Positions 1 through 5,828 of a DNA stretch of 10,043 bases are shown here, one piece after another. The notes below the pieces were generated by a model. It was given only the letters and a program-made list of their open reading frames with translations. It had not been told where the DNA came from and did no database searches. Position numbers and translations under genes: made by a program. Each line of letters begins with the position of its first letter. The stretch's first letter is position 1. This DNA is from CAZTLI01 sp964614375 (GTDB lineage Bacteria > Chloroflexota > Anaerolineae > Aggregatilineales > Phototrophicaceae): contig CAZTLI010000178.1 in assembly GCA_964614375.1 (NCBI GenBank), positions 1 through 10,043 of the forward strand, read 5' to 3'.

Positions 1-345
1 CAGGTTTAAAAAGACAATAAAATCGGGCTGTGTATTCACGTGCACGACGGGTAACCGTTGGGTTAGATGCAAATAACTGAGCAAGAAAAACGCCTGTACG
101 AAGAAAAACACATACTCAAATAGATAGCGTAATCGACTGCCCTTCCTGCGCCCACCAGCCAGGCGATAAATAGTCACCCCGTCGGACTGTTCAAATGCGG
201 GCAGCACCGTATCGAAGTGCCTGCGCTGCGCGATGACATAGACCTCGTAACCGGCTTCCACCAGTGCAGCGACTTCACGGGCTGTTGGTGGGCAGGTTTC
301 GGGGACGACTGCCTGCCGCAAAACACAGACTTTACGCTTCTTCAC
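1..345 (-). CDS. GT4-type glycosyltransferase, N-terminal 115 residues (cut by left edge)
   Basis: Probable cytoplasmic sugar transferase of the polysaccharide pathway. I translated this frame directly from the minus strand: it is open from a GTG at 345-343 to the window edge (115 codons). The N-terminus (KRKVCVLRQ, then P..AREVAALVEAGYEVYVIAQ at residues 20-40) is the first beta-alpha unit of GT4 enzymes. It is followed by DGVTIYRL (55-62), a hydrophobic amphipathic stretch (72-94) and VVHVNTQPDF (100-109), the usual end of the N-terminal Rossmann half. An in-frame stop lies nine codons upstream with no ATG between, so GTG is the only good start. A GGAG at 358-361 sits 12 bases away, which is rather far. 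It lies 100 bp downstream of the preceding GT4 gene on the same strand. The C-terminal donor-binding half is outside the window, so sugar specificity cannot be judged. Confidence 0.85.
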   Translation of the reverse strand, partial: MKKRKVCVLRQAVVPETCPPTAREVAALVEAGYEVYVIAQRRHFDTVLPAFEQSDGVTIYRLAGGRRKGSRLRYLFEYVFFFVQAFFLLSYLHLTQRLPVVHVNTQPDFIVFLNL

Positions 346-445
346 AACGATACAGGACTCCGCTTGACGTTATTATCAGTTGAAAGGGTTTTCATGGCTT
401 GTGATGATTGTTCATCATGATGGGCGCTATATTTCAGTATAGCCT
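346..445. other. 100-bp intergenic gap with two small inverted repeats and two tiny ORFs
   Basis: This is the only real spacer in the locus. It holds two perfect 6-bp inverted repeats: GCTATA/TATAGC at 426-431/438-443, just past the stop of the upstream GT4 gene, and TGATGA/TCATCA at 402-407/412-417 with a 4-base loop. Neither is GC-rich or followed by a T-run, so neither looks like an intrinsic terminator. On the minus strand a TATACT hexamer at the first repeat with TTATCA 16 bases upstream is a weak sigma70-like match. Two minimal ORFs (8 and 17 codons) are chained by ATGA and GTGA overlaps into the downstream GTG start. No RNA gene is recognised. Confidence 0.5.
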
Positions 446-1621
446 CTATTGCATGTCTGATAACTTGTGATATAAGGCCAGATAATCCGCACCCAAACGG
501 GATATATCGTAATCATCGCGCACGACCCGATAGGCAGATTGACCATAACCAGCCGCTAGGTGAGGATTAGCAAGCACATCCGAAATCGCCTGACATAACG
601 CCTCAGCATCACGCGGGGCGACGACTCTGCCGCCGACACCATCTTCAATCAGTTGAGTTGTACCCGAAACAGCCGTGGCAACAATGGGTTTTTGCGCTGC
701 CATCGCCTCCAACAGCGCCTGTGACAACCCCTCCCACAGTGACGCTAGCACAAATACATCGCAGCAACCTAAAAATCGGGCTGCGTCATTATGCGCCCCT
801 AAAAACCGCACATGCTCATGAATCCCCAAAAATATAGCTCGCGCTTTCAGTTCCGCTTCGGCTTCACCTTCTCCAACAAGGCATAAATAGATATTCGGAG
901 TTGTCTTTAGGAGTTGTGCAACTGCGTCCAGCAGATACGCATGGCCTTTTTGCTCCGTCAGTCGTCCGATGGTCAGCACAATGTGGGCAAATTCAGGGAT
1001 ACGGTGTTCGGCACAAAATGCGGCACGATTGCCCGCTTGTTGAAATCGCGCTACGGGAATCGCATTCTCTATCACGGTGATTTGTTTCGCATCAAAGCCG
1101 AAATCGGTCTGAATTGCCTCTTTTACGCCCTGCGCGACCGCGATAATCGCATCGACATCGCGCGCTATTCGAGGATATAACCAGCGATAGATTGCTGTCT
1201 TGACGCCATAACGGTCATAACGGCGTATCTCAAACACGGTGTTATGAAATGTCCACATTATCACTTTCAGCGTATCAACCCGTTTTCGCAGGCCCGGCGA
1301 AATGAAATCATAGACGCTCAGCAGATGTGTTTGCAGGATGTCGATCTCGTAATGATTAAGCCACTGTGCAAGTTCGTGCTGAATGCGATAGAGGTCTAGC
1401 AGAAACAAGGGCAACAGTATAACAGAGAATCGTTTGGGCGTGATGACATGCACCGGAATGCCCGCCGCCTCAAACGCCGGACGCATCGCCCCATCGTAAA
1501 ATGCACAGACGACGACAAAACAGCCTTTCGCCTGTAGATAGCGCAGTTTTTCGAGCAGCAGCGTTTGCGCGCCACCGCGTTCCAGCGTCAGAATCACATC
1601 CATGAGACGCGGCATTGTCAT
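446..1621 (-). CDS. GT4-family glycosyltransferase
   Basis: Retaining GT-B glycosyltransferase, expected to add a sugar from a nucleotide donor to a lipid-linked glycan on the inner face of the cytoplasmic membrane. With the ATG start at 1621 it has 391 residues, normal for GT4. Visible motifs: an N-terminal glycine-rich acceptor loop (ERGGAQTLLLEKLRYL, residues 14-29), LQTHLL near 96-101, WTFHNT near 123-128, the donor-domain opening IGRLTEQKG (218-226), LVGEGE (248-253), and the E-x7-E nucleotide-sugar motif EGLSQALLE followed by AMAAQKPIVAT (about 297-316). The start is ambiguous: GTG 1624 overlaps the upstream stop as GTGA, ATG 1621 overlaps it as TGATG, and ATG 1615 follows. None has a clear Shine-Dalgarno, so coupled re-initiation is likely. 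It is the last gene of the five-gene minus-strand operon. Donor and acceptor are unknown. Confidence 0.93.
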   Translation of the reverse strand: MTMPRLMDVILTLERGGAQTLLLEKLRYLQAKGCFVVVCAFYDGAMRPAFEAAGIPVHVITPKRFSVILLPLFLLDLYRIQHELAQWLNHYEIDILQTHLLSVYDFISPGLRKRVDTLKVIMWTFHNTVFEIRRYDRYGVKTAIYRWLYPRIARDVDAIIAVAQGVKEAIQTDFGFDAKQITVIENAIPVARFQQAGNRAAFCAEHRIPEFAHIVLTIGRLTEQKGHAYLLDAVAQLLKTTPNIYLCLVGEGEAEAELKARAIFLGIHEHVRFLGAHNDAARFLGCCDVFVLASLWEGLSQALLEAMAAQKPIVATAVSGTTQLIEDGVGGRVVAPRDAEALCQAISDVLANPHLAAGYGQSAYRVVRDDYDISRLGADYLALYHKLSDMQ

Positions 1622-2880
1622 CACGCGCGTTCAGTCGTAGGAGATGCGTCGAGCGTATTGGCGATGAGCGCCAGAGCGAACCACCAGTACGCCAGAATGA
1701 ACGGGAAGAAACGCAAATCGGCAATCTGACCGGCGATTTGCACGATGAGTATGAGCATCCATAACAGGATGAGATAGGCTTTGTCGTCCACGCTGTCCCA
1801 ATCTGATACCGTTCGCGAGAGAAAGTAGAGCGTTGGCAGCAGATACAGGATTAAACCCACCAGCCCCGTCTCGACCAGAATCGTCAGATAGGTATTGTGG
1901 GATGTGGCGGTGGCGAGTTCATAATTGGTCGCCTCCATTTGACCAACTGGCTGCATGTATTCCCAATCGTACAGGTCATACGTGCCATAACCGCGCCCGA
2001 AGAGGGGTTCTTCGACCATCATCCGAAAGCCTGCCGAATTCATAATGATGCGACTCTCAATCTGCCGCCATTCTCCCAAACGCTCGAAGGAATGTTCAAT
2101 AAAACCGGGAAATAGCAGCAGCGTCCCCACGACACCCACGACAAACAGCCCGAATACCCAGCGAATGAAACGGCGGTCAAGCAGCATCATGGCAGTCAGC
2201 AAAATCCCCAGATTCAGCCAACCGTTGCGATTACGACTGATGACCGCGCCGATAATGGCGATAATCACGACAATCCACCACCAGCGGCGTTCAGGCTGAT
2301 TTTGCGCTTGCAATGACTGATAAAAAATGAACACCAGCGCGAATAACAACGTGAAGGCATAGGCTTCCGGCGCGCCATACGTCCCTGTCGCGCGGGAATA
2401 GATGTGAACCGGACGTGGTTGGTAGGGTGTCGGCAACAGCGTTGGAATTTGCAGCGAGATGAAACCAAACACCGTCTGTACAATCACCAGCACTACCAGC
2501 GCCAGACTGAACGCGCGAATCTGTGGGCTGTCCAACGGGCGCAAGCGCACATACGCATACAGGAAGATCGGCGTCGCCACCCGGAACAGGAATTCCACAG
2601 CATACACATCTTTTGACAGGGGCAGCACATCGGTATTGTAGAGCGAAATGCCCACATAGACGAAATAGGCCACAATCGCCCACTCAAACGGATTGATTCG
2701 CAGTCGTAACCGTCCGTCTCGCCACCGACGCACCACTTCATCGCCAATCAAAAATGGGAAAAACAGGATATAAAACCAGCGTCCTTCATCTGGCAGAATC
2801 GCGAACGTCACACTATAAGACGCGAACCAGAAGAAGACAATGACGGCAGTAGAATAGGACATCAGGCGTTCAATGTTCAT
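1621..2880 (-). CDS. O-antigen polymerase/ligase-like membrane protein (Wzy_C superfamily)
   Basis: Integral membrane protein of 419 residues with about twelve hydrophobic segments (roughly 11-29, 36-47, 67-81, 94-112, 124-145, 172-190, 200-214, 220-234, 240-258, 330-354, 367-387, 391-409). A large extracytoplasmic loop spans about 260-328. Family marks are SRNRNGWL (215-222), FGRGYGTY (294-301) and SHNTYLTILVETGLVG (327-342), the signature of O-antigen ligase/polymerase proteins. Such proteins join undecaprenyl-linked repeat units into polymer (Wzy) or transfer glycan to an acceptor (WaaL); sequence alone does not separate the two roles. The ATG overlaps the end of the upstream sulfotransferase gene by 11 bases and the TGA overlaps the start of the downstream GT4 gene. 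No Shine-Dalgarno precedes the ATG, which points to coupling. Its presence suggests a polymer of repeat units rather than a single glycolipid. Confidence 0.9.
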   Translation of the reverse strand: MNIERLMSYSTAVIVFFWFASYSVTFAILPDEGRWFYILFFPFLIGDEVVRRWRDGRLRLRINPFEWAIVAYFVYVGISLYNTDVLPLSKDVYAVEFLFRVATPIFLYAYVRLRPLDSPQIRAFSLALVVLVIVQTVFGFISLQIPTLLPTPYQPRPVHIYSRATGTYGAPEAYAFTLLFALVFIFYQSLQAQNQPERRWWWIVVIIAIIGAVISRNRNGWLNLGILLTAMMLLDRRFIRWVFGLFVVGVVGTLLLFPGFIEHSFERLGEWRQIESRIIMNSAGFRMMVEEPLFGRGYGTYDLYDWEYMQPVGQMEATNYELATATSHNTYLTILVETGLVGLILYLLPTLYFLSRTVSDWDSVDDKAYLILLWMLILIVQIAGQIADLRFFPFILAYWWFALALIANTLDASPTTERA

Positions 2881-3616
2881 CGGGGTGGGTTCGTCTTCGC
2901 TCGTGCTCCAATTCGGTCAATAGTACCTGATCGTGCTGCGTACCCGTCCCCGCTACGTAACGCCGCGCCAGATTCAGGATGAGTGATTGTCCATGCCGCT
3001 GCGCCCGTTTCTCGCGCACATCCGGCAAGGGACGCCCCACAAAATCACACAACCGCCTGTATTCGGCGTCATCGCTGATGAGCAGTCGATAACTCAGCAC
3101 GAGCACCTCCGCCTGCGTCTGCTGCACAATGTCCAGAATAGCTGCGTTGTATAGACACCACGTCCTGACCAGTGCAACCGCCCTTCCCCAGTGTTTCCAG
3201 AATCGCCAGCCCGAATATACATAACGAGGCCAGATGTCTTCCACCGGACGAAACACGACAATCAGACGATGCAGCGGCAAATGCTGCGCCCATAGGGAAT
3301 AGGTCAGGCAGGTACGCGGGTCTTTGAAGCCCCAATCAGTATAGCTGACCTCATTTTCGGCGATAATCGCCTGCATCATCCTGGCGTCGTCAGGCTTGAG
3401 ACGCAGATTGCCCGGTGGCTGGCGAAACAGAATTTTGTCATCACGCCAACCAAGCAGCCGCAAATTCACATGATAACACGCTTGTCGTTCATAAAATGCG
3501 CCCTCGCTATACGTGCCATCTGGCTCATGTTCGACCATCGCAATCCCCGCCTGATGGAGCAGCTTGGAGACAAGGGTTGTCCCGGATTTGTGCATACCCA
3601 GCACGACATATATCAT
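2870..3616 (-). CDS. P-loop sulfotransferase family protein (sulfotransferase B)
   Basis: Predicted PAPS-dependent sulfotransferase of 248 residues. The 5'-phosphosulfate-binding P-loop is at the very N-terminus: VVLGMHKSGTTLVSKLL (residues 4-20). A second conserved block is DWGFKDPRTCLTYSLW (94-109), seen in bacterial sulfotransferases of the Sulfotransfer_3-like group, and the 3'-phosphate site is probably IVVFRPVEDIW (119-129, Arg123). ATG 3616 is chosen because an AGGG lies 8 bases upstream and M-I-Y leads straight into the P-loop strand; a TTG at 3622 would add two residues. It begins 2 bases after the stop of the sulfatase-like gene and overlaps the polymerase start by 11 bases. The Arg/His/Glu-rich C-terminal tail partly reflects that overlap. 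It differs clearly from sulfotransferase A in motif spacing, so the two probably modify different positions or acceptors. The substrate is unknown; the context suggests a sugar hydroxyl. Confidence 0.85.
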   Translation of the reverse strand: MIYVVLGMHKSGTTLVSKLLHQAGIAMVEHEPDGTYSEGAFYERQACYHVNLRLLGWRDDKILFRQPPGNLRLKPDDARMMQAIIAENEVSYTDWGFKDPRTCLTYSLWAQHLPLHRLIVVFRPVEDIWPRYVYSGWRFWKHWGRAVALVRTWCLYNAAILDIVQQTQAEVLVLSYRLLISDDAEYRRLCDFVGRPLPDVREKRAQRHGQSLILNLARRYVAGTGTQHDQVLLTELEHERRRTHPDEH

Positions 3617-3618
3617 CG

Positions 3619-4986
3619 TCAAGCCCTGATTGGCGCGGGATTTTCCGGTAGATAGGTCATCAACTCGTTTTTGGTCAATTGAAAGGCTTGATCCGTCGCC
3701 AGATTAATCAGTTCACGCCGATCACCGACCATCTCATACAACTCTTCGCCGCCGTCATGATAACGGATATAGCGCCAGCGGTTCGAGCGCACAGCAAAAT
3801 CCTGATTCTGCGTGCTGCTGACGACAGGATAATCCCAGTCACTGGACGGCGCTAAAAGCAAAGGGCGCAGGCTGCGTCCATCGCGTTCATGGGTCGGGTG
3901 ATAACCCGCCAAATCCAACAGTGTGGGATACACGTCCAGCAGGCTCACCGCCCGATGGCATTCTTGCCCCGCGCTCAAGGCCATCGCTGAATCTTTGACA
4001 GGTACACGGACAATCAACGGAATACGTGTGCCCCGTTCCCACAACGTATCGAACAACCAGTATCGTTTATCGCCCAGATGCAGACCGTGCGTACTCGCAA
4101 GAATGACAATTGTGTTTTCGGCATTCGGGCTGTTATCCAGTGCCCGCAGCAGCAAACCAACCATATCATCGACATAGCTCATGCACGATAGATAGGCCGC
4201 AACCGCTTGGGGCCATAGATTCTGTTGCAATACCAGTTCATGCTTGTGGTTATAGCTGATGAGCATCTGTGCGGCAGAAGGCAACACCGCAGTCGCTGCA
4301 TCAGGCAGAGTCACGGTTGCCGGGTCATAGCGATTGTAGAACAGAGGCGGTAGATACCAGGGATGGCGTGTACTGCTCAAACCTACTGTCATAAAAAATG
4401 GCTCATCAAAAGTCCGCAGTCGTTGAATCGCCCAATCGGTCACCTGATAATCGTGCAGTTCGGTCTCCGGGACATCAATCACGCCCCAATCAAAATTTGG
4501 CCCCGAATTGATGCCCGTCAAGCTCTGGTCTACGAAACGGTTGTTGAAGGGGAAGTAGGGATGTTCCTGCCATGACCATTTGTCGATTGCGTGGAATAGA
4601 CGCCCCGCACCCAGTACCCGATAGCGCGCATCCATGAATCGCTGTGGCAGCGTCCGCATGTGTGGATATACATCGCGATAATCGGCCTCACCGCCATAAA
4701 TCCCCGAATTTTCTGGCGCAATGCCTGTAAAGATACTGGTACGAGAGGCATTGCTGTTCGTGCCAACGGAATGTGCATTGGTGAATAACACCCCCTGCGA
4801 TGCCAGTCTGTCGATGTTGGGCGTGTGCGCGTCGGGATGCCCGCCCAGGCACGATACCCAATCATTCATCGAATCGACCAGAATGAACACCACGCTCCGA
4901 TAATCTTCGACCAGACCGATACGTCCAGCTAAAGCTGCCAGTGTGCCGTAGGCCGCAAATTGAAGAAAATGCCGCCGACTAATCAC
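3619..4986 (-). CDS. Tat-exported sulfatase-family protein with degenerate active site (probable pseudo-sulfatase)
   Basis: Full-length (455 aa) sulfatase-fold protein closest by eye to iduronate-2-sulfatase-like bacterial sulfatases. The N-terminus SRRHFLQF (3-10) followed by a hydrophobic stretch is a good Tat signal. Fold motifs are kept: MNDWVSCLGGHP (40-51), TPNIDRLASQGVLFTNAH (55-72), SRTSIFTG (81-88), LHLGDKRYW (302-310), LWERGTRIPLI (315-325) and a C-terminal ELYEM..D segment. Expected catalytic residues are replaced: DD is D38-S39, C-x-P-S-R is S78-N-A-S-R82, the GK.FH lysine is R129, the KPH histidine is R207, DHG is T299-H300-G, and the lysine after EKxHW is F312. Ser78 alone could still be a Ser-type formylglycine site, but loss of two metal ligands plus two lysines argues against hydrolysis. 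GTG 4986 is chosen because GAGGG lies about 6 bases upstream and GTGA overlaps the preceding stop; TTG 4992 is poorly placed. Encoded between two sulfotransferases. A binding or scaffold role is inference. Confidence 0.88.
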   Translation of the reverse strand: MISRRHFLQFAAYGTLAALAGRIGLVEDYRSVVFILVDSMNDWVSCLGGHPDAHTPNIDRLASQGVLFTNAHSVGTNSNASRTSIFTGIAPENSGIYGGEADYRDVYPHMRTLPQRFMDARYRVLGAGRLFHAIDKWSWQEHPYFPFNNRFVDQSLTGINSGPNFDWGVIDVPETELHDYQVTDWAIQRLRTFDEPFFMTVGLSSTRHPWYLPPLFYNRYDPATVTLPDAATAVLPSAAQMLISYNHKHELVLQQNLWPQAVAAYLSCMSYVDDMVGLLLRALDNSPNAENTIVILASTHGLHLGDKRYWLFDTLWERGTRIPLIVRVPVKDSAMALSAGQECHRAVSLLDVYPTLLDLAGYHPTHERDGRSLRPLLLAPSSDWDYPVVSSTQNQDFAVRSNRWRYIRYHDGGEELYEMVGDRRELINLATDQAFQLTKNELMTYLPENPAPIRA

Positions 4987-5828
4987 GACCAACCCTCAAT
5001 AGACAAACCAGATTCCTCAAAAAGGCGCTGATTATAAGGTCGAAAAAATACCATCAGGTGTTCACGAATCGCTTCAGACATCGGCTCAGAATAATGGGTT
5101 GCATTATAGCGTGTATCTAAATCAGACACATTGCGAAAAGGTGACAATCCCAGAAAATCCGCGATTTGTTGCAGACTGTCTGTTAGATTTTGAAAATGGC
5201 GTTCGCTCTGAATCAGTAAGAGGCGCTCTTTCGGGACAAATTGCCACCAGCGTTCAAGTTGTTCGGCATAGAGACCGCGCGCCAGATACGACTGTTCGCG
5301 ATGAGCAATGGGCGTGGCAAGTGTGTAGCGCCGATGGGTTCGGATGCGTTCCATTTCATCCGTCACAGCTTCAGCAAAGGCACGCCTTTCAAAACCCAAT
5401 CCAACGGCATGGTTATAATTGGAATAAGCGCGGTCAACGGGGTTGCGTAACAGGGCAATCAATTTCACATCGGGCAGCAGATGCGCGACTCGTTCAGGCA
5501 CATCGGGATGAAACAGATAGTACGGTGAGGCTTCTCCGCTGAGAAATGACCGACCAGACAGCTTTAGCGGAAAATGGGCATAGTACCATGCGGGCGACTG
5601 TGTATGATTGAGGTCGAAGTAGTGAACTTCTTTTAGCAGCGGCGGGCATACATCAGGATGCTGCATCAGACAGTTAAACAGTGCTGTTGTACCGCCCCGC
5701 TGCGCGCCAATAATCAGAAAATCGGGCTGTTTGAAGAATCCGAATCGTCCCGCAATACGCCGTGACCAGAAAATGCGCTCAAAATAGTACAGCCGTCCGA
5801 GAAACTGTTTGAGAGATGTACGCGCCAT
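4983..5828 (-). CDS. PAPS-dependent carbohydrate-type sulfotransferase (sulfotransferase A)
   Basis: Predicted cytoplasmic or membrane-associated sulfotransferase (Sulfotransfer_1 fold, 281 aa) transferring sulfate from PAPS, most likely to a glycan. The 5'-phosphosulfate loop is FLIIGAQRGGTTAL (37-50). LLKEVHYFD (64-72) carries the Glu67 that corresponds to the catalytic base of heparan N-sulfotransferase-like enzymes. GEASPYYL is at 98-105, and the 3'-phosphate motif ALLRNPVDRAYSNYNH (125-140) shows Arg128 and Ser136. YLARGLYAEQLERW (181-194) is typical of bacterial members. The basic, aromatic N-terminus (residues 5-33) is amphipathic and might touch the membrane. ATG 5828 is preferred over ATG 5843 because GGAG at 5838-5841 is 9 bases upstream and a possible -10 (5852-5857) would put the transcript start near 5845. 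It heads the five-gene minus operon, and its stop overlaps the GTG of the sulfatase-like gene (GTGA). It is divergent from the plus-strand glycosyltransferase pair. Confidence 0.9.
   Translation of the reverse strand: MARTSLKQFLGRLYYFERIFWSRRIAGRFGFFKQPDFLIIGAQRGGTTALFNCLMQHPDVCPPLLKEVHYFDLNHTQSPAWYYAHFPLKLSGRSFLSGEASPYYLFHPDVPERVAHLLPDVKLIALLRNPVDRAYSNYNHAVGLGFERRAFAEAVTDEMERIRTHRRYTLATPIAHREQSYLARGLYAEQLERWWQFVPKERLLLIQSERHFQNLTDSLQQIADFLGLSPFRNVSDLDTRYNATHYSEPMSEAIREHLMVFFRPYNQRLFEESGLSIEGWS

Noticed and set aside
402..443. Hairpins as Rho-independent terminators
   Set aside because: Stems are only 6 bp, mostly A/T, and not followed by a T-run on either strand.
914..1180. 88-codon plus-strand frame opposite the GT4 gene
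   Set aside because: Antisense to a well-supported glycosyltransferase, with no family motif or start signal.
2291..2683. 130-codon minus-strand frame within the polymerase gene
   Set aside because: A shifted frame of a membrane-protein gene; hydrophobic Cys-rich product follows from the underlying codons, and the polymerase frame carries the SHNTYL signature.
4983..4992. TTG at 4992 as the start of the sulfatase-like gene
   Set aside because: The GAGGG ribosome site would directly abut it, while GTG 4986 has correct spacing and a GTGA overlap; the twin-arginine signal is complete from GTG.
5099..5542. 147-codon plus-strand open frame opposite sulfotransferase A
   Set aside because: Lies antisense within a gene with clear P-loop and 3'-phosphate motifs; its own translation is Cys/His/Gln/Arg-rich with no recognisable domain or ribosome site.
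5762..5790. GTGACC-17-TAGTAC as promoter for the plus-strand glycosyltransferases
   Set aside because: Spacing is right but the -10 matches only three of six positions; not distinguishable from chance in coding sequence.
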